Of a DNA stretch of 64,000 bases, positions 8,304-17,426 are shown piece after piece; the stretch's first letter is position 1, and each line of letters starts with the position of its first letter. The translations under genes and the position numbers were made by a program. The notes beneath the pieces are model-generated. The model made no database searches. It worked only from the letters and a program-made list of their open reading frames with translations, and was not told the origin of the DNA. Source of the stretch: RCIO01 sp035555795 (GTDB taxonomy: Bacteria > Pseudomonadota > Alphaproteobacteria > Rhizobiales > Rhizobiaceae); the NCBI GenBank assembly GCA_035555795.1, contig DATMGE010000077.1, positions 23,045 through 87,044 on the forward strand, in the 5' to 3' direction.

Positions 8304-8978
8304 TCAGCCTGCCGAAAGATCCTCGATGATCAGCGTGTCCATTGGGATGTCGTGCCATTGCGGGAAGATGGTCGGCAGCCTGCCGAGTTCGAAGCCGACG
8401 CCGATGGTGAGCGGCTTGGCGGGCATGGCAGCCAGCGTGCGGTCGTAGAAGCCGCCGCCATAGCCGAGGCGGTAGCCGGCGGCGTCGAAGCCGACCAGCG
8501 GCGAAACGACGATGTCGGGGAAGACCTCCTCGCCGCCCGCCGGTATCGGGATGTTCCAGACACCCTTTTCCAGCTTCTCGCCGTTCTTCCAGGTGCGGAA
8601 GACGAGCGGCTTTCCCTTGGCGACAACGATCGGCAGGGCAAGGCGCCCGCCGCGCGCGACGATGGACGCGCCCCATTCGCGCAGGTCGGGCTCGGCGCGG
8701 AAGGGCCAGGAGATGCCGACCGTCCGCCCCGCCACGTTGCCGACGATCTCATCGAGGCGGGTGGCGATACGTTTGCCGGCAGCCGTGCGCGCATCGGCAG
8801 GGGTCGCCATGCGGGCATCGATCAGGCGCGCGCGCTCGGCCTTGCGCCAGCGGGCGACGTCGATGGCCGCCTGCGGGTCGCTCGGCTGGAAGCCGAGATA
8901 GTCAGCATCCAGTTCGTGCATGAAGCAGGGCGGCGAGGCATAGCCGGCGGAAGCGGGCTTGTCTGTATTATCGGCCAT
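8304..8978 (-). CDS. 5-formyltetrahydrofolate cyclo-ligase
   Basis: Converts 5-formyl-THF to 5,10-methenyl-THF with ATP, salvaging folate for one-carbon metabolism. The 224-residue protein shows the RKAERARLIDAR basic N-terminal helix, the FRTWKNGEKLEKG strand, and the family signature VGFDAAGYRLGYGGGFYDR in the C-terminal half. The start at 8978 has AGGAGGATCG immediately before it. Its first 11 bases overlap the end of the nitronate monooxygenase gene upstream, so the two are translationally coupled in one operon. It converges on nrdB. Confidence 0.93.
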   Translation of the reverse strand: MADNTDKPASAGYASPPCFMHELDADYLGFQPSDPQAAIDVARWRKAERARLIDARMATPADARTAAGKRIATRLDEIVGNVAGRTVGISWPFRAEPDLREWGASIVARGGRLALPIVVAKGKPLVFRTWKNGEKLEKGVWNIPIPAGGEEVFPDIVVSPLVGFDAAGYRLGYGGGFYDRTLAAMPAKPLTIGVGFELGRLPTIFPQWHDIPMDTLIIEDLSAG

Positions 8979-10047
8979 TCGATCCTCCTGATGCCATGAT
9001 CGCAAGTGCCTCGTCGGCGAGCTTGCGTGTCAGTTCGCCGGCTGGCATTTCCCGGCAGAGCCGCGCTGATTGCCCCGCCCAGAGCGACATGAAATCGCTG
9101 GAGCCGGCCTTTTCGGATGCTGCGCGCAGCGGCGCCAGCGCGCCGCCGGCGAGCGGAAAGGCCGGCGCTTCACCGGTCATCGGCCCGACCTCCCGCATGA
9201 CGCGATTGACTATGCCCCGCGCGGGGCGACCGGTGAATATGTTGGTGAGTGCGGTCTCCTCGACATGCTCCCCGCGCAGCGCCGCGCGATGAAGCGGCGC
9301 AACCCGCGCTTCCGGCGTGAAGAGATAGGCGGTGCCGACCTGCACCGCGCCAGCCCCGAGGGCGAAGGCCGCGACGATGCCGCGCGCGTCGGAAATGCCG
9401 CCGGCGGCGATGACCGGCACCTTCACCGCGTCGGCCACCTGCGGCACGAGCGAGAATGTGCCGACCTGCGTGGCGATGTCGTCGCTCAGGAACATGCCGC
9501 GATGGCCGCCGGCCTCGTTGCCCTGGGCGATGATGGCGTCGCAACCGTGATCTCCCAGCCAGCGGGCTTCGCGCACGGTCGTGGCCGATGAAAGGATTTT
9601 CGCGCCCGCTGCCCGGACGCGGTCGAGCAGGTGGGGTTCCGGCAGGCCGAAATGGAAGCTCACCACTTCGGGGCGGAATTCCTCGACCAGCGCGCAGGCG
9701 CCTTCATCGAAGGGCGTGCGGTTCGATGCCGGCGCGTCCAGGGGCAGGCCGAGTTCGTCGTAATAGGCCTTCAGCCGGTTGCGCCAGCGTGTCTCCCGCG
9801 CCGCGTCGAAGGAGGGCGGTGTATGGCAGAAGAAGTTGAGGTTGACCGGCCTGGCGGTTGCTTCCCGGATCGTCTCCAGTTCGCTGCGCACCTGCGCTAT
9901 GTCCATGGTGGCGCAGGGCAGCGAGCCGAGCCCGCCGGCCTCGGCCACTGCGATCACCATCTGCGAAAAGACCGGACCGGCCATCGGCGCCTGTATGATA
10001 GGCAGTTCGACGCCCAAGAGGTCGATCGCGCGCCGGTCTGGCCACAT
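8968..10047 (-). CDS. Nitronate monooxygenase (2-nitropropane dioxygenase family)
   Basis: A 359-residue FMN-dependent TIM-barrel enzyme. It shows the N-terminal PIIQAPMAGP motif, IIAQGNEAGGHRG (flavin and substrate side) near residue 180, and VPVIAAGGISDARGI followed by GAGAVQVGTAYL, which hold the FMN phosphate. Family members oxidise alkyl nitronates to carbonyl compounds and nitrite and are thought to detoxify propionate-3-nitronate. The start at MWPDRRAIDLLG follows a GGGAGAAACGG ribosome site. It overlaps the cyclo-ligase gene downstream by 11 bp. Some members have other, enoyl-reductase-like roles, so the precise substrate is open. Confidence 0.85.
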   Translation of the reverse strand: MWPDRRAIDLLGVELPIIQAPMAGPVFSQMVIAVAEAGGLGSLPCATMDIAQVRSELETIREATARPVNLNFFCHTPPSFDAARETRWRNRLKAYYDELGLPLDAPASNRTPFDEGACALVEEFRPEVVSFHFGLPEPHLLDRVRAAGAKILSSATTVREARWLGDHGCDAIIAQGNEAGGHRGMFLSDDIATQVGTFSLVPQVADAVKVPVIAAGGISDARGIVAAFALGAGAVQVGTAYLFTPEARVAPLHRAALRGEHVEETALTNIFTGRPARGIVNRVMREVGPMTGEAPAFPLAGGALAPLRAASEKAGSSDFMSLWAGQSARLCREMPAGELTRKLADEALAIMASGGSNGR

Positions 10048-10358
10048 TCCGTTTCTCCCTTTGATTTTCAGGCCGCTGCGGCGAGCCGGCCCCGGTGCAC
10101 TATTGGCGGGTGGCGACACCCCGGACAACTGAAATTATTCGCAGCTTCAGAGCAAATTTTCTGCACCAAACATGGCCCGCACCCTGCCGGCGAAGGCCGC
10201 CGGATTTCCATGCCGGGTCGGCCGTTGCGGCAAGCCGCGCAAAGATAGAACGAATTTCCTTGCTGGCACAGAAGGGTTCTGCGACACGCGCCATCGCGTC
10301 GGATGGCGACGCAGGCGAGCCGCCATTGGTGCGGGACCTCCTGAAGTGCGTGCATGTC
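10048..10358. other. 311-bp divergent intergenic region
   Basis: It separates the nitronate monooxygenase gene (leftward) from the HPP-CBS gene (rightward). An A/T-rich patch around 10130-10175 is the likely promoter area. I found no credible protein, RNA or operator in it. A frame is open through much of it on the plus strand but has no ribosome site and no conserved sequence. Confidence 0.5.
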
Positions 10359-11513
10359 ATGAATAGAATTTTCTCCGGCTTTCGCCCCGTTCTCGACCGG
10401 CTTGGGGAATATTTCGTTCCCATCCTTGCCGGCGCAACGCTTCGGGAACGGTTGATCGGCTGCGCCGGTGCGCTGCTGGGCGTCATCCTCACCGGAATGA
10501 TCTGCGATGCGATCCTCGGCAGCGGAGCCCATGTGCCGCTGATCGTCGCGCCCATCGGCGCGTCGGCGGTGCTGCTGTTTGCGGTGCCGGCCAGCCCGCT
10601 GGCGCAGCCATGGCCGATCATCGGCGGCAATACGATCTCTGCCCTTGTCGGGGTCACGGTAGCGCGGTTTCTTCCCGATCCGTTCCTTGCGGCGGGTGTC
10701 GGCGTCTCGCTGGCGATCCTCGTCATGTCCTTCACTCGCAGCCTGCACCCGCCGGGCGGCGCGGTTGCGCTGTCCGCGGTGATTGGCGGGCCGGCGATCC
10801 TCTCGGCGGGATATGCCTTTCCCTTCATCCCGATCGCGCTGAACTCGCTCCTTCTGGTCTTGCTGGGCGTGGCCTTCCACAAGGTCTCGCGCCGCTCCTA
10901 TCCGCATGTGCCGGTGCCGGTCGCCGGCAATACGCACAGGACATCGGACCTGCCGGCCATGTTGAGGGTGGGTTTCCGGCGCGAGGATATCGACGCCGCG
11001 CTGCTTGCGCTCAACGAGACCTTCGACATCGACCGCGACGACCTGGATCGTATCCTGCGGCGCATCGAACTGCAGTCGCTCGTGCGGCTGCATGGCGAGC
11101 TGACCTGCGCGGAGATCATGTCGCGCGACGTGATCAGCATCCCGGCGGATGCGTCGCCGGAGCGCGCCCGCATGCTGCTCCTGGCGCATAATATCCGCAC
11201 GCTGCCAGTAATCGGGGACGATGGGCGGCTGGTGGGTATCGTCGGCTTGCGGGAACTCGAAGGCGCGACGGACCGGCTCATTCACGCGGTATCGCCCGCC
11301 GCCGTGGCATCGCCCGACGAACATGCGCTGAAGCTGCTGCCCGTGCTGACGGATGGACGCTCCCACGCCGTCATCATCATCGATGCCGCACATCATGTGC
11401 TGGGCATGATCACGCAGACGGATCTGCTGGCCGCTGCCGCCCGGCTGCTGCGCCATGAGGGAGGCGTCAAGCCGCCGTCCGATATCCGTCCCCTATCCGG
11501 GATTCGCGCCTGA
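10359..11513 (+). CDS. HPP-family membrane protein with C-terminal tandem CBS domains
   Basis: A 384-residue integral membrane protein. The N-terminal HPP domain (residues ~30-170) has four to five hydrophobic segments and the namesake SLHPPGGAVAL motif; a linker and two CBS domains follow (residues ~250-375: CAEIMSRDVISIPADASPERAR... and HHVLGMITQTDLLAA). HPP proteins have been linked to nitrite or anion transport, and CBS pairs usually bind adenylates and gate transport. The ATG at 10359 begins just before the first membrane segment. Its end overlaps the tail of the convergent xdhC-like gene by 21 bp. Confidence 0.85.
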   Translation: MNRIFSGFRPVLDRLGEYFVPILAGATLRERLIGCAGALLGVILTGMICDAILGSGAHVPLIVAPIGASAVLLFAVPASPLAQPWPIIGGNTISALVGVTVARFLPDPFLAAGVGVSLAILVMSFTRSLHPPGGAVALSAVIGGPAILSAGYAFPFIPIALNSLLLVLLGVAFHKVSRRSYPHVPVPVAGNTHRTSDLPAMLRVGFRREDIDAALLALNETFDIDRDDLDRILRRIELQSLVRLHGELTCAEIMSRDVISIPADASPERARMLLLAHNIRTLPVIGDDGRLVGIVGLRELEGATDRLIHAVSPAAVASPDEHALKLLPVLTDGRSHAVIIIDAAHHVLGMITQTDLLAAAARLLRHEGGVKPPSDIRPLSGIRA

Positions 11514-12490
11514 CGGCATGATGCCGGTCATGCTCTTGCCCGGACTGCGGCGTTCGGGCTGGAGCGGCATCAGCAGGTCGCCAGTGGCCAGCGCATCCGC
11601 CTGGAGGATCTCCGCGTAGATCGAAGCGGCGATCCCGGTCGCGCCGCGTACGCCGGGCAGGATGCCTGCCGGCGCGCGGATGCGCGTAATCGCAGTATCG
11701 TCGAAGCCGTCCGCCTTGAGGCGCATCACGCGCAGCGCATGCGTTCTCCTGCTGCCCATCGCGCCGATATAGAAGGCGTCCGAGCGCAGGATTTCGGGAA
11801 GCAGACCCGTCTCCCATTCATGATCGTGGAATGCCAGCACCACCGCTGAACGTGCATCGATGCCCAGAAGCCTTTCGCCGGCGGCGCGGCCGATCGCCCA
11901 GCTTTCAATCTCATCGGCCGCCGCGGCCTCCCGCGTGATTTCGTCGGATGAGGCGACGATGACGTCGAAGCCGCCCGACCTGGCCAGGCGGGCGAGCTGA
12001 ACCGTGACCGGGCCTATGCCCGCCACGACCAGTCGGCGTCGGGGCAGGCAGAGGCGGCGGAACGGACCCTTCCTGCCGCCCTCGACCAGTGGCCCGCCCG
12101 CGTCAGGGATTTCCATCGCGCAAGGCATCCGGCGGTGGAAGGCGGCATCGATGTGCCGACGTCGATCACCAGTTCGATCGCGCCGCCGCAGGGCAGGCGA
12201 ATGTCCATATAGGGCGAGCCGCGCCCATATCGCACCCGGCGGGGCGCCCCGCTCCAGATCGCCGCGCAGGCTTCCGCCGCGATCGCCCGCTCGATGCAGC
12301 CACCGGAAAGATAGCCTACCCATTCGCCGGTTTCGGCGACCGCCATCTGGGCGCCGACGCGCAGCGGCGACGAGCCCTCGATCTCGACCAGCGTCACGAT
12401 CGCCGTGCGGATCGACCTTGCCGCCTGGTCGCATGCGAAATCGACGACATAGTCGTCGAACATGTCCCAGCGGCCCTGCCGGTCCTTCAT
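11493..12490 (-). pseudogene. XdhC-family protein, interrupted by a frameshift near 12155
   Basis: The 5' part (12490 to ~12160) encodes the XdhC N-terminal domain: EIEGSSPLRVGAQMAV, YLSGGCIERAI and LPCGGAIELVIDVG. The 3' part, in a different frame (~12155 to 11493), continues with HIDAAFHRRMP, a Rossmann-like RLVVAGIGPVTVQLARLA, VLAFHDHEWETGLL, YIGAMGSRRTHALR and the C-terminal RIRAPAG motif. Joined by a one-base correction they give one complete ~330-residue protein. XdhC proteins insert sulfurated molybdenum cofactor into xanthine dehydrogenase and related enzymes. The start overlaps the DUF488 stop by ATGA. The frameshift could be a true mutation or an assembly error. Confidence 0.8.
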
Positions 12491-12903
12491 GACGGGCCCG
12501 CCTCCCTCCCTTTGGCCGGATGTCCGTCTTGCAGATAATCGCGCAGCACCACCGCATTATTGTGTTCGGTGTCGGCGCTGGCGAAGAGCAGCGTGACCGT
12601 CCCATGCCCGGCCGCTTCCCGCAGGGCCGCGAGTGCGTCCTGGTTCTGCGCGATCTCCTTGCGGTAGCGCCGGCCGAATTCCTGCCAGTCATCCGGATTG
12701 TGATGGAACCAGTTGCGCAACTCGTCGCTGGGCGCGATCTCCTTCATCCAGTCGCTCAGGCGGGCGCGCTCCTTCGACATGCCTCTCGGCCAGAGGCGAT
12801 CGACGAGGATGCGCTTGCCGTCGGACTTCGTCGGCGTCGCATAGACGCGCTTGATGCAGACCTGTCCGGTATCGGCGGACTTTCCTGTCTCGCTTGAACT
12901 CAT
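12487..12903 (-). CDS. DUF488 family protein
   Basis: A 138-residue protein with the DUF488 signatures VYATPTKSDGKRILVDRLWPRG and the central APSDELRNWFHHNPDDWQEFGRRY, ending with a VTLLFASADTEHNNAVVL strand. Members are small cytosolic proteins of unproven function; some are annotated as uncharacterised stress-linked proteins. It overlaps the xdhC start by 4 bp (ATGA), so the two are coupled. Nothing in the sequence indicates a specific reaction. Confidence 0.85.
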   Translation of the reverse strand: MSSSETGKSADTGQVCIKRVYATPTKSDGKRILVDRLWPRGMSKERARLSDWMKEIAPSDELRNWFHHNPDDWQEFGRRYRKEIAQNQDALAALREAAGHGTVTLLFASADTEHNNAVVLRDYLQDGHPAKGREAGPS

Positions 12904-13068
12904 GGTCGTCGCTTCCGTTGGCGCGCAAATGTCGTGCGGGAAGCGTATCTGCGGTGTCGGAATGCCGGCAAATGAATTTATCCACTAGTTGAGTGCAATA
13001 ATTTTGCTTTGTCTTCGTCGGTGCAAGAGCGCATTGCGGGTCCCGGATCATCGACCGGGGAATGAGCA

Positions 13069-13650
13069 ATGCTATCCGATCTTTTCAGGAACAACCGGGC
13101 CTGGGCGGCTTCGCGCTTGAGCGAGGACGCGCACTATTTCGACAGGCTCTCGGCGATCCAGAGGCCGGAATATCTGTGGATCGGCTGTTCCGACAGCCGC
13201 GTCCCCGCCAATGTCATCACCGGGCTGGAGCCGGGCGAGGTGTTCGTCCACCGCAACGTCGCCAACCTCGTCCATCCGAGCGATCTCAACCTGCTTTCCG
13301 TGCTGGAATACGCCATCGAGACGCTGGAGGTACGCCATGTCATCGTCTGCGGCCATTATGGATGCGGGGGAATCAGGGCGGCTGCGGACGGCGAGCGCCA
13401 CGGCGTCATCGACCACTGGCTGCAACCCGTCCGGGAGGTTGCGGAGGAGAACGCGGCGGAACTGACGGGGCTGGAGGACAGCGAGGCGCGGCTGGACCGG
13501 CTGTGCGAGCTCAGCGTGCGCGCGCAGGTGAACCGCCTGGCCCGCACACCGACCATGATCTCGGCCCGGAAGGCCGGCAGGAAGGTCAATATTCATGGCT
13601 GGATCTATGGCCTGCGCGACGGGCTGCTCTCCGACCTGCGATGCACATGA
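13069..13650 (+). CDS. Beta-class carbonic anhydrase
   Basis: Interconverts CO2 and bicarbonate. The 193-residue protein has the zinc ligands C40, H96 and C99 (IGCSDSR and CGHYGCGG) and the Asp42/Arg44 dyad that shapes the active site, plus the FVHRNVANLV strand. The length is slightly short for the family, but all catalytic elements are present. No signal peptide is visible, so it is cytosolic. A weak GGGGAATGAGCA stretch precedes the ATG at 13069. The LysR regulator beginning at 13742 lies immediately downstream on the same strand and may belong to the same unit. Confidence 0.93.
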   Translation: MLSDLFRNNRAWAASRLSEDAHYFDRLSAIQRPEYLWIGCSDSRVPANVITGLEPGEVFVHRNVANLVHPSDLNLLSVLEYAIETLEVRHVIVCGHYGCGGIRAAADGERHGVIDHWLQPVREVAEENAAELTGLEDSEARLDRLCELSVRAQVNRLARTPTMISARKAGRKVNIHGWIYGLRDGLLSDLRCT

Positions 13651-13741
13651 ATTCTGCCGGGCGCTGAATTGCCGGCTTTCTCCTCAAGACAAACCAAACT
13701 CAATGCGGTATCAATTCAAGAATATTGCATTGAGGAGCGCG

Positions 13742-14650
13742 ATGGATATCGACCGCGCACGTACCTTTCTTGAAATCGTCCATACGGGAAGCTTCCTGAA
13801 GGCGGCGGAGCGCCTGCACGTCACGCAGACGACGGTGAGTGCGCGCGTCAAGACGTTGGAGGAGGAACTGGGGCGGCAGCTTTTCGTGCGCAACCGCAAC
13901 GGTGCGCGGCTGACCGCGGCCGGCATCGAGTTCGAGCGCTTCGCCCAGATGTTCGTGCAGGTGTGGGAGCGGGCGCGCCAGCAGCTCGCGGTGCCCTCGG
14001 GCAAGACCGGCGTGGTGACGCTGGCCGCGGAACTCAGCCTGTGGAGCCCGCTGCTGGTCGACTGGATGGCGGGGATCAAGTCCGACGAGCCGCATCTGGC
14101 GGTCCGCGCCCATGTCGGCCTGCCGGACCAGCTCGTGGAGGAACTGCGGACAGGCACGATCGACGTCGCGCTTCTCTATTCGCCGCAACTTCTGCCGGGC
14201 TTCGAGGTGGAGCCGCTGATCGAGGAGCAGCTGGTGCTGGTGACCTCACGGAGCGGCGAAGCGGCGGAGGACCAGGAATATGTCCATGTCGACTGGGGGC
14301 CTGCCTTTTCCGTCCAGCATGGTGGGCATGCCACCTCGTCGGAAGAGATCGGAACATTTGCAGGCTTCGGCCCGCTGGGACTGGCCTATCTGCTCAAGGT
14401 CGGCGGCACCGGCTATTTCCGGCGCGGAATGGTGAAGCCGCTGATCGACGAGGGCCGGCTTGCGCTGGTGGAGAACGCCCCGGTCTTCGCCTATCCGGCC
14501 TATGCGGTCTATCCGGCGGATACCGGACATCGTGGCGAAGTCGCCGCCGCGCTCGCAGTGCTCAGAAAGGTTCTGGGTGCCGGCGCCGCGCGGGCGACGA
14601 CCCTTTCTCCGCCTATGCAGAAGGGGGGTTCGCAGCAGGCCGACGGCTGA
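13742..14650 (+). CDS. LysR-family transcriptional regulator
   Basis: A 302-residue regulator with the N-terminal winged helix-turn-helix (MDIDRARTFLEIVHTGSFLKAAERL, then VTQTTVSARVKTLEEELG) and a C-terminal periplasmic-binding-protein-like effector domain (residues ~90-290). The ATG at 13742 has GAGGAG 5-6 nt upstream; the frame extends upstream but without sense. It lies 91 bp after carbonic anhydrase in the same orientation. Target and inducer are not visible. Confidence 0.88.
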   Translation: MDIDRARTFLEIVHTGSFLKAAERLHVTQTTVSARVKTLEEELGRQLFVRNRNGARLTAAGIEFERFAQMFVQVWERARQQLAVPSGKTGVVTLAAELSLWSPLLVDWMAGIKSDEPHLAVRAHVGLPDQLVEELRTGTIDVALLYSPQLLPGFEVEPLIEEQLVLVTSRSGEAAEDQEYVHVDWGPAFSVQHGGHATSSEEIGTFAGFGPLGLAYLLKVGGTGYFRRGMVKPLIDEGRLALVENAPVFAYPAYAVYPADTGHRGEVAAALAVLRKVLGAGAARATTLSPPMQKGGSQQADG

Positions 14651-14699
14651 GGGACATGCTTATTTCAGCCTGGGGAAACCGGCTGTCACAGCGGCATGG

Positions 14700-15407
14700 T
14701 CAAGGATTGCTGCCCGCCGGCGGCGTTTCGTCGATGGTGAGGGAACCGCCACCCATGCCGCCCCCGCCCATTCCCATGCCGCCGCCTCCACCGCCACCGC
14801 CGCCACGCGAGCCGCCGCCGTCGCGTTCGCCCTTGCCGCGGCCGCTGGCGCCGGATGGCCGGGTTGGCCCCTGTGCGGGGACCGTCACGTCAGGCGGCAC
14901 CGGCGCGAGGTCGAGCGCATCGCGGATGAAATTCCGCAGCGAGACGACGAGCTCGCCCGTATGGACGGGCTTTCCGGTCACCATGTCCTGGACGGCTTGC
15001 GCGGCGAGGCGGACCTGCTCCTCCGTGCCGAGAAGGATGATGTCGGAAAGCGCTGCCTCGACGGCGTCGCGGATGCGGCGCGCCCGATCGGAGGATGAGA
15101 CGCCGTCGCGGGGGAGATCGGCTTCTGCCGACGGTTCGATGTCGCCTGCCGGTTGCGCGCGCCGGCGCAGGTCGCGCATATGGGTCGGGTCGACGGCCAG
15201 ATTGCCGGTGAAGGAGCCGCCCAGCGTCTTGTAGGCTGCAATCAGCGTGCGCAGCCTTTCGTTGATCTGGCGGTTGGTACGCTCGCGGCGCTGCTGGATG
15301 GTGAACATCATGATCAGCCGGATGCCCATGGAGATGAGCGTGAAGAGCGCCAGGCCGATCAGCGTCAGGAAGATGCTCTGCCAGGAACTGAAGTCGAAAC
15401 CGCGCAA
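14700..15407 (-). CDS. Uncharacterised single-pass membrane protein with glycine-rich tail
   Basis: About 235 residues. A membrane segment lies at the very N-terminus (IFLTLIGLALFTLISMGIRL), followed by a basic QQRRERTNRQINERLRTLIAAYKTLGGSF helix, a mixed helical region, and a C-terminal tail dominated by glycine and methionine (runs of G with MGMGGGG). A TTG start at 15407 preceded by GGAGGT is preferred; an ATG at 15476 would add 23 low-complexity residues. No known enzyme domain is recognised. It resembles small membrane proteins of unknown function found in rhizobia. Confidence 0.65.
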   Translation of the reverse strand: MRGFDFSSWQSIFLTLIGLALFTLISMGIRLIMMFTIQQRRERTNRQINERLRTLIAAYKTLGGSFTGNLAVDPTHMRDLRRRAQPAGDIEPSAEADLPRDGVSSSDRARRIRDAVEAALSDIILLGTEEQVRLAAQAVQDMVTGKPVHTGELVVSLRNFIRDALDLAPVPPDVTVPAQGPTRPSGASGRGKGERDGGGSRGGGGGGGGGMGMGGGGMGGGSLTIDETPPAGSNP

Positions 15408-15636
15408 GTGACCTCCGTTTCGTGCCCCGAGCGACCCCGCATCCTTGTCTCGGCGCGGCGGAATTCGCAACCGCATTTCGCCGGAGACCAGTGCCGCGAC
15501 GGTGATCGGAGAAAGGTCGCGGCGGATAAGAAGTCCGCAAATTGCATTGCATGTGTGCCGATATTCCGTTCACTTTGTCCTGACAATTCGGCGCCGTCGC
15601 CTGAGCTGACGCCGAAGCGGTTCGGGAGGAGATGAA

Positions 15637-16404
15637 ATGCGGCTGAAGGACAGGGTTGTCGTCATCACCGGCGCGGCCGGCAATATCGGCGCGGCGACCG
15701 CGCGGCGCTGCGCGCGCGAGGGGGCGCGGATCGCTTTGCTGGATCGTGACCGCGCCGGCGTCGAGGCGGTGCGCGATGAACTGGCGGCGTCGGCTGAGAC
15801 GTCGCATGGGAAGCATGTCGCGATGACGCTGGACGTGACTGATCCGGCGCAGGTGCGCGATGTGCTGGGCGAGGTGGCGCGGATGTGCGGCCCGATCCAC
15901 ACGCTGTTCGCCAATGCCGGCATCGAGGGCGGCAGCGTGCCGCTGGAGGACTATCCCGACGACGAGTTCGAGCGGGTGATGAAGGTGAACGTCACCAGCG
16001 TCTTCTACACGATGAAGTATGGCGAGCCGCTGATGTGCGACGGCGGCAGCATCGTGCTGACCTCGTCGGTGGCCGGCTTCATCGGCAGCGCCGTCAGCAT
16101 CGGCTATTCGGCCAGCAAGCATGCGGTGATCGGCCTGATGCGCAGCGGCGCCAAGCATTATGGCCGGCGCGGCATCCGCGTGAACACGATCCATCCCGGC
16201 TTCGTGAAGAGCAACATGCTCTCGCGCATTCTTGAGGAGCGCGGCGGTACGGTCACGCTGGAGGACATGATGGCGAACCTGCCGCTGAAGGACTACCTGA
16301 CGCCGGACAATATCGCCGACACCGTGGCCTATCTCGCCAGCGACGACAGCCGCTTGGTGACAGGCCAGACGCTGGTGATCGACAGCGGCTTCATGCTGCG
16401 CTGA
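15637..16404 (+). CDS. Short-chain dehydrogenase/reductase (SDR)
   Basis: A 255-residue classical SDR: cofactor motif TGAAGNIG (residues ~12-19), NAG (ANAGIEGG), catalytic Ser in VLTSSVAGF and YSASK active-site Tyr/Lys, then the IHPGFVKSNM loop. It probably uses NAD(P)H to oxidise or reduce a hydroxy/keto group. It begins the operon SDR - E1 alpha - E1 beta - lipoyl protein - VOC protein; 11 bp separate it from E1 alpha. In similar dehydrogenase clusters the SDR supplies or consumes the alpha-keto or diketone substrate (for example acetoin/diacetyl), which is an inference here. Confidence 0.9.
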   Translation: MRLKDRVVVITGAAGNIGAATARRCAREGARIALLDRDRAGVEAVRDELAASAETSHGKHVAMTLDVTDPAQVRDVLGEVARMCGPIHTLFANAGIEGGSVPLEDYPDDEFERVMKVNVTSVFYTMKYGEPLMCDGGSIVLTSSVAGFIGSAVSIGYSASKHAVIGLMRSGAKHYGRRGIRVNTIHPGFVKSNMLSRILEERGGTVTLEDMMANLPLKDYLTPDNIADTVAYLASDDSRLVTGQTLVIDSGFMLR

Positions 16405-16415
16405 GGGAGGAGAGC

Positions 16416-17426
16416 ATGACGAAGACCAACCTGCCGGGTCCGGCACCGGACCAGCAGCGCGCGATGCTGCGCACGATGAAGCTGATCCGCGCCATGGAAT
16501 CGCGCCTCAGCCAGGACAGTTTGCAGGGCCTGCTGCCGGGCACCGTTCATCTCTATATCGGCCAAGAGGCGGTCGCTGCGGGCGTCTGCGCGCATCTCAA
16601 GGATGACGACAAGATCACCAGCACCCATCGCGGGCACGGCCACTTCCTCGCCAAGGGCGGCTCGCCGGCGGCGATGATGGCGGAGATCCACGGCAAGGAC
16701 ACCGGCGTTTGCCGAGGCATGGGCGGTTCCATGCATGTGGCCGATGTGAGCAAGGGCATTCTGGGCGCCAACGGCATCGTGGCCGGCGGCATGGCGATCG
16801 CGACAGGTGCAGCCCTCGCTGCCCAGCTCGACGGCAAGGGCGGCGTGGCTGTGGCTTTCTTCGGCGACGGCGCGGCCAATGAGGGCGTGTTCATGGAGAA
16901 CCTGAACATCGCCGCGGTGTGGAACCTGCCGCTGATCTTCATGTGCGAGAACAACGGCTATGGCGAGTTCACGCCCGCGCATACCGTCACCGCTGGGCGG
17001 TTGATCGACCGGGCGCGCGCCTTCGGCATGCCCTGCCACGAGGTGGACGGCAATGATGCGGATGCGGTCTGGGCCACTGCTGCCATAGCCGTCGAGCGGG
17101 CGCGGGCCGGCGAGGGGCCGAGCTATATCGAAGCCGCGACCTATCGCATCCACGGCCATTTCGAAGCGGAAGCGGTGATGCTGAAGAAGCCCTACCGTCC
17201 GGCCGAGGAAATCGAGGAATGGCGCGGCCGCGACCCCATCGCAGCCTATGTCGCGCGGCTGACCGAGGCCGGCGTGGTGACGCCGGAAGACGCTGCGGGC
17301 CTCGACGAGGAGTTTGCCGAGGTGGTGGAGAAGGCGGTAGCCGACGCGCAGGCAGCGCCCCTGCCGTCAAACGACCTTGCGGCATCGCTGATGTTCACCA
17401 ACCGGACCGTCGAGGTGATGGCATGA
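16416..17426 (+). CDS. Thiamine-diphosphate-dependent 2-oxoacid/acetoin dehydrogenase E1 alpha subunit
   Basis: The 336-residue alpha subunit binds thiamine diphosphate and Mg2+: GDGAANEGVFMENLNIA is the GDG...N motif, with STHRGHGHFLAKG and CRGMGGSMHVAD upstream of it and the phosphorylation-loop-like TYRIHGHFEAEAV near the C-terminus. It pairs with the beta subunit, whose ATG overlaps its stop codon by ATGA. The E1 pair decarboxylates an alpha-keto compound (pyruvate or acetoin type) and transfers the acyl group to a lipoyl domain. GGGAGGAGAG precedes the start. Confidence 0.9.
   Translation: MTKTNLPGPAPDQQRAMLRTMKLIRAMESRLSQDSLQGLLPGTVHLYIGQEAVAAGVCAHLKDDDKITSTHRGHGHFLAKGGSPAAMMAEIHGKDTGVCRGMGGSMHVADVSKGILGANGIVAGGMAIATGAALAAQLDGKGGVAVAFFGDGAANEGVFMENLNIAAVWNLPLIFMCENNGYGEFTPAHTVTAGRLIDRARAFGMPCHEVDGNDADAVWATAAIAVERARAGEGPSYIEAATYRIHGHFEAEAVMLKKPYRPAEEIEEWRGRDPIAAYVARLTEAGVVTPEDAAGLDEEFAEVVEKAVADAQAAPLPSNDLAASLMFTNRTVEVMA

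Noticed and set aside
8231..9005. 6S RNA next to the 5-formyl-THF cyclo-ligase gene
   Set aside because: 6S RNA often adjoins this gene, but here the gene overlaps its upstream neighbour and converges on nrdB with only 73 bp between; there is no room for it.
10130..10175. Possible sigma-54 promoter (TGGTGC...TTTGCT on the minus strand)
   Set aside because: The GG-to-GC spacing is 12, not the required 10 bases.
12014..12490. The 158-codon xdhC 5' frame as a complete small protein
   Set aside because: Its last ~50 residues lose XdhC similarity exactly where the other frame picks it up, so it is part of a frameshifted gene.
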